From: CAZOHG01 sp964579725
GTDB taxonomy: Bacteria > Zhuqueibacterota > JdFR-76 > BMS3Abin05
NCBI GenBank assembly: GCA_964579725.1
Contig: CAZOHG010000015.1
Span: 1-64,000 of the forward strand
Direction of reading: 5' to 3'
Length of the DNA stretch: 64,000 nucleotides
Shown: positions 9,295 through 16,764 of the stretch, piece after piece
Position numbering within the stretch: the stretch's first letter is position 1
Layout of the letters: each line of letters starts with the position of its first letter
Made by a program: the position numbers and the translations under genes
The notes under the pieces: model-generated
What the model was told of the DNA's origin: nothing
The model's database searches: none
What the model saw: the letters and a program-made list of their open reading frames with translations, nothing else

Positions 9295-10440
9295 ATGGAA
9301 CTTTCGCAAGAACACACAATGCTTCGCGAAATGGTACGCGATTTTGCCAAAAATGAAATCGAACCCGTGGCAGCCGAATTGGACGAAACCGAGAAATTCC
9401 CCCGCGAGATTCTTCAAAAAATGGCGGAATTGGGTCTCATGGGCATCCCGTATCCAGAAAAATACGGCGGCGCCGGAATGGACACTCTGGCGTTGGCCAT
9501 CGCCATTGAGGAGATCGGCCGCGTGTGTGCTTCCACAGGCATTACTTTGGCGGCACACACCTCGCTGGGCAGTTACCCGATCTACGCATTTGGAAATGAG
9601 GCGCAAAAACAAAAATATTTGCGGCCCCTGGCGGAAGGGAAATCGATCGGGGCCTTTGGGCTGACCGAGCCCGAAGCCGGGTCGGACGCGGCAGGGGTGA
9701 AGACAACGGCTCAAAAAAGGGGGAATACCTATATTTTGAACGGGACGAAATTTTTCTGTACCAACGGGGGAGAAGCCGATTTTGTCATTGTTTCGGCTCG
9801 AACCAATCCCGAAGCGGAACGGCACAAGGGCATGAGCACGTTTATTGTGGAAAGGAATTTTCCGGGCTTCAAGTTGGGCAAAAAGGAAAATAAAATGGGA
9901 CTGCGAGCCTCAAACACGCAGGAATTGATTTTTGAGGATTGTGAAGTGCCGGCGGAAAATCTTATTGGAAACGAAGGGGACGGATTCAAATTAGCGGTCA
10001 TGACGCTGGACGAAGGTCGCATTGGCATTGGAGCCCTGGCCCTGGGCATTGCTCAGGGCGCATTGGACCATGCGTTGCGGTACGCCAACGAACGGTCCCA
10101 ATTCGGCAAACCGATTGGCCATTTTCAGGCCATTCAATTTCTGCTGGCCGACATGGGCACCGAGGTGCAGGCGGCCCGCCATCTGGTGTACGACGCGGCT
10201 CGTCTAAAAGACGCCGGGAAGCCCTTTACCAAAGAGGCGGCCATGGCCAAATTGTACGCCTCGGAAGTGGGAACCCGAACAGCTAATCGGGCCATTCAAA
10301 TCCACGGCGGTTACGGGTACATTCGGGATTACCCCGTGGAACGCTTCTACCGCGACGCCAAACTCATGGAAATTGGAGAGGGAACGTCGGAAATTCAGCG
10401 TTTGGTTATCGCACGAAGGATGCTGAAAGAGATTGACTAA
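9295..10440 (+). CDS. Acyl-CoA dehydrogenase (short-chain type)
   Basis: A 381-residue FAD enzyme that oxidises an acyl-CoA to trans-2-enoyl-CoA and passes electrons to ETF. Domains: alpha-helical N-domain (1-120), beta-domain with GLTEPEAGSDAAG (about 122-134) and the C-terminal helical domain with RSQFGKPIGHFQAIQF and QIHGGYGYIRDYPVER. The catalytic base is the Glu in IGEGTSEIQRL, the position used by short/medium-chain and butyryl-CoA dehydrogenases; isovaleryl-CoA dehydrogenases have Ala/Gly there. The next gene follows after 19 bases. GGGAGAA precedes the ATG. Confidence 0.93.
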   Translation: MELSQEHTMLREMVRDFAKNEIEPVAAELDETEKFPREILQKMAELGLMGIPYPEKYGGAGMDTLALAIAIEEIGRVCASTGITLAAHTSLGSYPIYAFGNEAQKQKYLRPLAEGKSIGAFGLTEPEAGSDAAGVKTTAQKRGNTYILNGTKFFCTNGGEADFVIVSARTNPEAERHKGMSTFIVERNFPGFKLGKKENKMGLRASNTQELIFEDCEVPAENLIGNEGDGFKLAVMTLDEGRIGIGALALGIAQGALDHALRYANERSQFGKPIGHFQAIQFLLADMGTEVQAARHLVYDAARLKDAGKPFTKEAAMAKLYASEVGTRTANRAIQIHGGYGYIRDYPVERFYRDAKLMEIGEGTSEIQRLVIARRMLKEID

Positions 10441-10459
10441 CAATTGTGGAGAAAATACC

Positions 10460-11647
10460 ATGGCTGACAGACATGAAACGGTAATTGTAAGTGCAGTTCG
10501 GACGCCGGTGGGCTCTTTCGGGGGCAGTCTTTCGAGCGTACCGGTGACGAAATTAGGTTCGATCGTCATTCGGGAAGCGGTTGCCCGGGCGGGAATCGAG
10601 GTCGACAAAATTGACGAGGCAATCATGGGAAATGTCCTGCCGGCTGGGGTAGGACAGGCGCCGGCTCGGCAGGCTGCTTTGGGCGCGGGACTCCCCACGA
10701 GTGTGGAGTGCATGACGATTAATAAGGTATGCGGCTCCGGACTCAAATCCGTTATGTTGGCAGATCAGGCGATCAAATTGGGAGATGCCCGCATTGTGGT
10801 GGCCGGCGGGATGGAAAATATGAGTCAAGCCCCGTATTTGCTTCCCAAAGCACGCTGGGGGCACCGCATGGGAAACGGGGAAGTGGTGGATTCCATGATT
10901 ACGGACGGTTTGTGGGATGTGTACAACGATTTTCACATGGGGAACGCTGCGGAACTGTGTGCAAAGGAAATGGCGATTTCACGGGAAGAGCAGGACATTT
11001 TTGCTGAAATGAGCTACCGACGTGCTCTATCTGCCTTGGAGGAAGGGCGGTTCAAAAAGGAAATCGTGCCCGTTTCGGTGCCGCAACGCAAGGGAGAACC
11101 GGTTTTGGTGGAAGAGGACGAGGAGCCCCGGCGCGTCAATTTTGCCAAAATTCCCAAATTGCGCCCCGCTTTTCAAAAAGACGGAACCGTAACGGCAGCG
11201 AATGCTTCCAAGATCAACGACGGCGCCGCAGCGGTAATGGCCATGGCAGCGGAGACGGCAAAGGAACTGCAGGTGAAGCCTTTAGTCCGAGTGGTGGCGC
11301 AGGCTTCCTTCGCGCAGGATCCGGCCTGGTTTACCACTGCACCGGCTTACGCTATCCAAAAAGTGTTGAAAAAAGCCGGTATGCAGCTTTCGGACATCGA
11401 TCTTTTCGAAATTAACGAAGCCTTTGCCGTTGTTTTACTGGCCGTCCAAAAAATCTTGGACCTCGACCTGGAAAAAGTGAACGTAAACGGCGGAGCCGTG
11501 GCCATCGGACATCCGATCGGAGCCAGCGGCGCTCGTCTCCTGACCACCCTTTTGTACGCCATGGAACAGAAGGATGCCCAAACCGGACTGGTCACTCTTT
11601 GCATTGGAGGTGGGGAGGCGGCAGCTCTCATTGTGGAGCGTGTGTAA
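10460..11647 (+). CDS. Acetyl-CoA C-acetyltransferase (bacterial thiolase II)
   Basis: A 395-residue classical biosynthetic/degradative thiolase. The nucleophile is C91 in NKVCGSGLKSV; the second active-site residues are the His in NGGAVAIGHPIGASG and the Cys in CIGGGEAAALIVERV, where Glu replaces the more usual Met/Gln after CIGGG. It catalyses acetoacetyl-CoA plus CoA to two acetyl-CoA, or the reverse. The ATG at 10460 follows TGGAGAAAA; an in-frame start at 10433 overlaps the upstream dehydrogenase and is less likely. It is distinct from the archaeal-type thiolase at 6168, so the cluster holds two unrelated thiolases. Confidence 0.93.
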   Translation: MADRHETVIVSAVRTPVGSFGGSLSSVPVTKLGSIVIREAVARAGIEVDKIDEAIMGNVLPAGVGQAPARQAALGAGLPTSVECMTINKVCGSGLKSVMLADQAIKLGDARIVVAGGMENMSQAPYLLPKARWGHRMGNGEVVDSMITDGLWDVYNDFHMGNAAELCAKEMAISREEQDIFAEMSYRRALSALEEGRFKKEIVPVSVPQRKGEPVLVEEDEEPRRVNFAKIPKLRPAFQKDGTVTAANASKINDGAAAVMAMAAETAKELQVKPLVRVVAQASFAQDPAWFTTAPAYAIQKVLKKAGMQLSDIDLFEINEAFAVVLLAVQKILDLDLEKVNVNGGAVAIGHPIGASGARLLTTLLYAMEQKDAQTGLVTLCIGGGEAAALIVERV

Positions 11648-11914
11648 GGATTTCAGGGGAAAGCGTGCGTTAGCCCTTTTAGAACCGTTTGACCACTCAA
11701 AGGCAAAAGCTTGATTTTAAATAACATTGTGGCGTTGATTCTTAGAAATACCGTGGAATTTTCAGAAAATGCGACAGGTGAAACTTGTGTCTCAGCCGGA
11801 CGCTTTCCAAACGGTTTGCCAATTGAGTGGCGGGCGAACGGCTGGACAAAAATAAAACGAAGGTTTTAGGGAAATTTTTGCGGTGACGGTCAAAAAATTT
11901 TGCGGAGGGAAAAA

Positions 11915-12769
11915 ATGAATAATAGAGAAATCGGCGTCATTGGTGGCGGAACCATGGGCAACGGCATCGCCCACGTTTTTGCCCTTTCGGGATTCGATGT
12001 CCATTTAATTGACGTCAAAATGGAGTATTTGGACCGTGCCCTGGCCACCATTCGAAAAAATCTGGAGCGTCAGGTGAAAAAAGAAGTGATTTCGGAAGAC
12101 GCCATGCAAGCGGCACTTTCCCGAATTCATCCCAGCACCAATTTGGAGGATGTGGCGTCAGCCATTTTGGTGGTGGAAGCCATTATTGAAAATCCCGAGG
12201 CAAAAAAGGACGTGTTTCGGCGTTTGGACACCATTTGTCGGAAGGAAACAATCCTGGCCTCCAATACGTCGTCCATTTCGATCACCGAAATCGCCGCCGT
12301 AACCAATCGCCCCGAAAAATGTATTGGAATGCATTTTATGAATCCGGTTCCGGTCATGAAATTGGTGGAAGTCATCCGCGGTCTGGCTACCAGTGACGCG
12401 ACTTTTGATCGTGTTCTCAGCTTGAGTCGGGAGTTGGGCAAAACGCCGGTGGCGGTGAACGATTACCCCGGCTTTATTTCAAATCGCGTGCTGATGCCCA
12501 TGATTAATGAGGCAATCTACTGCCTCATGGAAGGCGTGGCCGATCGAGACGCCATTGACACCGTTATGAAATTGGGCATGAATCATCCCATGGGCCCCTT
12601 AACCCTGGCCGATTTTATCGGTCTCGATGTGTGCCTGCACATTTTAAATGTGTTGTACGAAGGGTTGGGAGACCCCAAATATCGCCCGTGTCCTCTTCTG
12701 AAAAAAATGGTGGCGGCGGGGCATTTGGGCCGCAAAACCGGAAAAGGCTTTTATGATTATTCCAAATAA
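11915..12769 (+). CDS. hbd: 3-hydroxybutyryl-CoA dehydrogenase
   Basis: A 284-residue NAD(P)-dependent 3-hydroxyacyl-CoA dehydrogenase. The Rossmann motif is GVIGGGTMGNGIA (residues 7-19); the catalytic His is in GMHFMNPVPVMKLVEVI, with the partner Glu in that helix; the C-terminal domain carries NRVLMPMINEAIYCLMEGVA and MGPLTLADFIGLDVCL. It interconverts 3-hydroxybutyryl-CoA and acetoacetyl-CoA, linking the dehydrogenase/hydratase steps to the thiolase. The ATG at 11915 has an ideal GGAGGG 8 bases upstream. The 267-base gap before it holds no recognised element. Confidence 0.94.
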   Translation: MNNREIGVIGGGTMGNGIAHVFALSGFDVHLIDVKMEYLDRALATIRKNLERQVKKEVISEDAMQAALSRIHPSTNLEDVASAILVVEAIIENPEAKKDVFRRLDTICRKETILASNTSSISITEIAAVTNRPEKCIGMHFMNPVPVMKLVEVIRGLATSDATFDRVLSLSRELGKTPVAVNDYPGFISNRVLMPMINEAIYCLMEGVADRDAIDTVMKLGMNHPMGPLTLADFIGLDVCLHILNVLYEGLGDPKYRPCPLLKKMVAAGHLGRKTGKGFYDYSK

Positions 12770-12824
12770 TGACAAAATCAAAATGGAATTGTTTTTAACG
12801 GTCAATTGAGCAAAGGAGTTCGCA

Positions 12825-13967
12825 ATGGATTTTTCATTAGATGACGATCATCGGATGGTTCGGGAAACTGCCCGATCTTTTGCTGAAGAAGAATTGGCGC
12901 CCGGTGCAGGCGAGCGGGACGAGCAGGAAATCTACCCCGAAGAGGGGGTGAAAAAAATGGCGGAGCTCGGTTTTTTGGGGGTAACCGTTCCGGAAAAATA
13001 CGGTGGTGCCGGAATGGACTATTTGGCCTACGCCCTCATTATGGAAGAAATCGCCCGGGTGGATGCTTCGGCAGCGGTAGTGATTGATGTGAACAATTCC
13101 CTGGTGTGCGACACATTTCTCATGTTTGGAAACGAAGAGCAAAAGCAAAAATATTTGGTGCCGCTGGCCAAGGGCGAATTCATGGGAGCCTTTGCGCTCA
13201 CAGAACCTGGCGCCGGTTCGGACCCCGCCTCGCTGGTAACCAGCTACAAAGAAGACGGGGATGCCTATGTTTTAAACGGCTCTAAAATGTTTATTACCAA
13301 CGCCGCTCACGCAGATGTTCTCATTGTTTTTGCCACCAAAGACCGCTCAATGGGGTACCGGGGCATTAGTGCGTTTATTGTGGAAAAGGACGCGCCCGGC
13401 TTTCGCGTGGCCAAAAAGGAGAAAAAGTTGGGGATTCGGGCCTCGGACACGTGCGAATTGGCCTTTGAGGATTGTCGGATTCCCAGGGAAAATAGGATTG
13501 GTCCTGAAGGCAAGGGACTCCGTATTGCCCTTTCTGCCCTGGACAACGGCCGAATCGGAATTGCGGGGCAGGCACTTGGCATTGCGCAGGGGGCTTTCGA
13601 CGCGGCTCTGGCGTATTCCAAAGAGCGGAAACAATTCGGGAAATTGATTTCCGAATTTCAAGGTATTCAATTCAAATTGGCGGACATGGCGACGGAATTG
13701 GAAAGCGCTCGCCTGTTGACCTACCAAGCAGCGTGGCTCAAAGATCAAGGCCTGCCTTACATTCGGGAGGCGGCAATGGCGAAACTCAAAACCTCGGAAG
13801 TGGCGGTGAAACTTTCCGACCAGGCTGTGCAAATCCACGGCGGCTACGGCTACATCAAAGATTTCCCCGTTGAGCGCTTTTTCCGGGACGCGAAAATTAC
13901 GGAAATCTACGAAGGGACGTCCGAAATTCAGCGAATTGTCATTGCCCGCCAGCTTTTGAAAGATTAA
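12825..13967 (+). CDS. Acyl-CoA dehydrogenase (short-chain type), second copy
   Basis: A 380-residue paralogue of the enzyme at 9295 with the same landmarks: ALTEPGAGSDPAS in the FAD domain, RKQFGKLISEFQGIQFKLADM, QIHGGYGYIKDFPVER and the catalytic Glu in IYEGTSEIQRIVIARQLL. The Glu in YEGTSE is typical of butyryl-CoA/short-chain acyl-CoA dehydrogenases. The two copies differ widely, so they probably take different chain lengths or branched acyl-CoAs. No etfAB genes are in the window. AAAGGAG lies just upstream of the ATG at 12825. Confidence 0.93.
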   Translation: MDFSLDDDHRMVRETARSFAEEELAPGAGERDEQEIYPEEGVKKMAELGFLGVTVPEKYGGAGMDYLAYALIMEEIARVDASAAVVIDVNNSLVCDTFLMFGNEEQKQKYLVPLAKGEFMGAFALTEPGAGSDPASLVTSYKEDGDAYVLNGSKMFITNAAHADVLIVFATKDRSMGYRGISAFIVEKDAPGFRVAKKEKKLGIRASDTCELAFEDCRIPRENRIGPEGKGLRIALSALDNGRIGIAGQALGIAQGAFDAALAYSKERKQFGKLISEFQGIQFKLADMATELESARLLTYQAAWLKDQGLPYIREAAMAKLKTSEVAVKLSDQAVQIHGGYGYIKDFPVERFFRDAKITEIYEGTSEIQRIVIARQLLKD

Positions 13968-14069
13968 TTGGCGAAATCGGCGGGAAAAATGGAATTTATT
14001 TGTATTCCGCTGAAAAAAGTTTTAAATTAGTTTTCCGAAATTCACAACAGGGTAAGCATAGGAGGTTTC

Positions 14070-14993
14070 ATGGCTGAGATTCCTGAGAACGGGAAGATTT
14101 GGTTTGACGGTGAAATCATCGATTGGCGAAAGGCAACCGTTCACGTGTTGGCGCACGTGGTTCACTACGGTTCCAGCGTTTTCGAGGGAATGCGTTGCTA
14201 CAACACCAAACAGGGGCCGGCTATCTTCCGCCTGCACGATCACATTAAGCGGCTGTTCAATTCGGCCAAAATTTACCGAATTGAAATTCCTTACACGATA
14301 GAGGAGTTGGAGCAAGCCTGTCTGGACATCGTCAAAGCCAATCATTTAGAGGAAGCGTACCTGCGCCCCATTGTTTTCCGAGGATACAAGACGTTGGGCG
14401 TTGATCCGAAGGATTCTCCCGTTCAGGTAGCGATTGCCGCTTTGACATGGGGCAAATATCTGGGGGACGAGGCCATTCGTGTTGGAGTAGATGTGCGTGT
14501 TTCTTCGTGGAATCGCCTGCCGCCCAACACCATGCCCGCCATTGCAAAAGCCGGGAGCAATTACATGAACTCGCAACTCATTAAAATGGAAGCGGTCATG
14601 GACGGCTACGTGGAGGGAATTGCCTTAAACACGGAAGGCTATGTGAGCGAAGGAAGCGGCGAAAATATTTTTTTGGTACGCGATGGCAAACTTTTCACGC
14701 CTCCGCTATCTGCCTCCATTTTGCCCGGTATTACACGCGATTCGGTTTTCACCCTTGCCAAAGAATTGGGGTACGAGGTGAAGGAAGAAATGATTCCCCG
14801 CGCAATGCTCTATTTGGCAGACGAGTTGTTTTTCACCGGCAGTGCCGCCGAAGTGAGTCCCATTAAATCGGTCGATCGGATTCCCATCGGTGAGGGCCAC
14901 CGCGGTCCCATTACCAAACATATTCAAGAACATTTTTTTGGTGTTCTCTCCGGTGACATAAAGGACAGATACGGTTGGTTGACCTATTTGTAG
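14070..14993 (+). CDS. ilvE: Branched-chain amino acid aminotransferase
   Basis: A 307-residue fold-type IV PLP aminotransferase. K160 in AKAGSNYMNSQ is the likely PLP lysine; HVVHYGSSVFEGMRCY (about 27-42) and GYVSEGSGENIFLVRDGKL (about 190-208) are signature segments of IlvE. It transfers the amino group of Leu, Ile or Val to 2-oxoglutarate, or makes them from the keto acids. Its place at the end of the acyl-CoA cluster allows a role in branched-chain amino acid breakdown, but a biosynthetic role is equally possible. TAGGAGG precedes the ATG at 14070. Confidence 0.93.
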   Translation: MAEIPENGKIWFDGEIIDWRKATVHVLAHVVHYGSSVFEGMRCYNTKQGPAIFRLHDHIKRLFNSAKIYRIEIPYTIEELEQACLDIVKANHLEEAYLRPIVFRGYKTLGVDPKDSPVQVAIAALTWGKYLGDEAIRVGVDVRVSSWNRLPPNTMPAIAKAGSNYMNSQLIKMEAVMDGYVEGIALNTEGYVSEGSGENIFLVRDGKLFTPPLSASILPGITRDSVFTLAKELGYEVKEEMIPRAMLYLADELFFTGSAAEVSPIKSVDRIPIGEGHRGPITKHIQEHFFGVLSGDIKDRYGWLTYL

Positions 14994-15016
14994 AGCGGAC
15001 GTAGAGGGGAAGGGAA

Positions 15017-15487
15017 ATGGCCAAGAGTGGAAGACGGTTGGCGCGCGAATACGTGCTTCAGGTATTGTACGCCTACGAAATGACTCACGATCCCATTGAG
15101 AAGATAATCAATGATGTCATCGGGCACCGCCTGGAAAATGCCAACACGCGAAGCTTCGCCCGTGAATTGATTCTTAAAACCACAGCCCATATCGAGGAAT
15201 TAGACAACCTGATTCGCGGCAAGGCTCAGAACTGGGAATTCCACCGAATTGCCATTTTGGACAAGCTTATTCTGCGCATGGGAATTACCGAATTTCTTTA
15301 TTTTGAAGACATTCCGCCGAAAGTGACCATTAATGAAGCCATCGAAATTGCCAAACGATTCAGCACGGAAAAAAGCAGCAGCTTCATTAACGGCATTTTG
15401 GATTCGGTTCTTAACGATCTTAAACGAAGTGGGCGCCTTCACAAAACAGGGCGCGGGCTGTTGGACGTTTCGTTAAACGAACACTGA
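15017..15487 (+). CDS. nusB: Transcription antitermination factor NusB
   Basis: A 156-residue all-helical NusB protein. The start SGRRLAREYVLQVLYAYEMT and the C-terminal LRMGITEFLYFEDIPPKVTINEAIEIAKRF...SSSFINGILDSVL are conserved. NusB binds boxA RNA with NusE (S10) in rRNA antitermination. It follows ilvE after 23 bases with AGAGGGGAAGGGAA as ribosome-binding region, so it may be cotranscribed with it. The C-terminal 15 residues beyond the domain are not conserved. Confidence 0.95.
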   Translation: MAKSGRRLAREYVLQVLYAYEMTHDPIEKIINDVIGHRLENANTRSFARELILKTTAHIEELDNLIRGKAQNWEFHRIAILDKLILRMGITEFLYFEDIPPKVTINEAIEIAKRFSTEKSSSFINGILDSVLNDLKRSGRLHKTGRGLLDVSLNEH

Positions 15488-15768
15488 CACATCAAGATGT
15501 GGAAAAGAAACCAGAAGTGGAACTCTACGGACTTCGGTACGTTAAACGTCTACACAAATAAAAAATGGGCTTTCCAGACGGATTTTAATCGTTAGGGACG
15601 GCACTGAAAATAGAGTGGCAAAAACGGAAATATCATTGTACTATTTACAGAAAGAAATTGTTAACTGCCTTAAGCAAATCGCAAAAATACGGCATTTTAA
15701 ATTCTAAATTGGAATAATGAAACAAAATCTATTAAATTGAACTGGGCGAAAAAAATCAAGTAAAGACC

Positions 15769-16038
15769 ATGATTTCCGAGAAAGATAAAAAAGCCATTTT
15801 TGAATTGGCCAGAAAATACAAGGTTAAACGAATTATTCTTTTTGGTTCAGGAAGTAGAGAAACGGGCAAAAACAGAGATATTGATTTGGCCGTTGAAGGA
15901 ATCCCGGATAATTTATTTTTTAAATTTTATAGTGAGCTAATCTTTAATCTTTCCCAGCCGGTAGATTTAATCGATTTAAACAGACCGAGTAAGTTTTCGG
16001 AAATATTGGTTTCGGAAGGCGTTCTCTTATATGGCTAA
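15769..16038 (+). CDS. MNT-type nucleotidyltransferase, antitoxin MntA-like
   Basis: An 89-residue minimal nucleotidyltransferase. The motif is LFGSGSRETGKNRDIDLAV: GS followed after nine residues by DID, close to the GS-x10-DxD pattern of MntA antitoxins; the two Asp bind metal. In the known HepT/MntA pairs the enzyme adds AMP to a tyrosine of the HEPN toxin and silences it. The gene overlaps the HEPN gene by 8 bases. Both genes and the 280 bases before them are clearly more AT-rich than the flanking genes, which suggests recent transfer. Confidence 0.8.
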   Translation: MISEKDKKAIFELARKYKVKRIILFGSGSRETGKNRDIDLAVEGIPDNLFFKFYSELIFNLSQPVDLIDLNRPSKFSEILVSEGVLLYG

Positions 16039-16450
16039 GCTTAAAGATAAAATAGAAGCCGAATATAAAAATATCGATAAACTAATATCTGAATTACCAT
16101 CGGAAGAAAAATTACCATTTTTACAATTCTTGGAATTAGCTGGTGTGGCGACCCTGATTCATAATTTTTACAATGGTATCGAAAATATAGTAAAACTTAC
16201 ATTAAAAGAAATTGATATTCCTTTGCCTGAAGGCAGTTCATGGCACAAAAACTTATTAAAATTAGCTGAATCGAATGGAATCATCTCTAAAACGACTTTA
16301 CAAGAACTTGGCGAATATCTTGCATTTCGACATTTTTATAGCCATGCCTATGCCCTTGATCTTTATGCAGATAAATTAGAACCATTAGTCGCAAAAATAA
16401 AAGAAGTCTATTCAGATTTTAAAAGAGATATTTCTTTTTTCGTGGATTGA
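16031..16450 (+). CDS. HEPN-domain RNase toxin, HepT-like
   Basis: A 139-residue helical protein with the HEPN active-site motif RHFYSHAY (about residues 110-117), i.e. R-x4-H-x-Y, matching the RX4HXY of HepT toxins, whose Tyr is the AMPylation target of MntA. The stretch IHNFYNGIENIVKL near residue 40 fits the first HEPN helices. As a pair with the overlapping MNT gene it forms a likely type VII toxin-antitoxin system acting on RNA. The start is ATG at 16031, translationally coupled to the antitoxin. Confidence 0.78.
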   Translation: MAKLKDKIEAEYKNIDKLISELPSEEKLPFLQFLELAGVATLIHNFYNGIENIVKLTLKEIDIPLPEGSSWHKNLLKLAESNGIISKTTLQELGEYLAFRHFYSHAYALDLYADKLEPLVAKIKEVYSDFKRDISFFVD

Positions 16451-16764
16451 CTAAGCCGTCTTATGTAAAGGGGGGGTAGTTAACAAGCGGTTTAACTCTG
16501 ACCAAAAAACGCGAGGCATGAATTAGCAAATCGAAGTTTCTCAAAGCGTTTTTCGGAAGGCTAAGCGCAGACCTTCGGCTTCATTTTTAAGAATAAAATC
16601 GTTTGGTCAAAATTAAATTGTTTCGTTTAGAGGGGACGCGTGAAGAAGAAAAAATCCGGGAGAATTGCCAGAGATTTTTTCGGAAAGTCACAAATAATGT
16701 GCGCCGACAGGCGGCACCCCCGTTACGAAAATGAGTTCGAACTGAATGAAGGTGAGTCTCTAAA
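16451..16764. other. Intergenic region upstream of secA
   Basis: These 314 bases contain no gene that I can support. A GTG-initiated frame from 16640 with AGGGG ahead of it runs into secA in another frame and is judged chance. The secA ribosome-binding site (AAGGTGAG, 16748-16755) lies at the right end. Confidence 0.4.
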
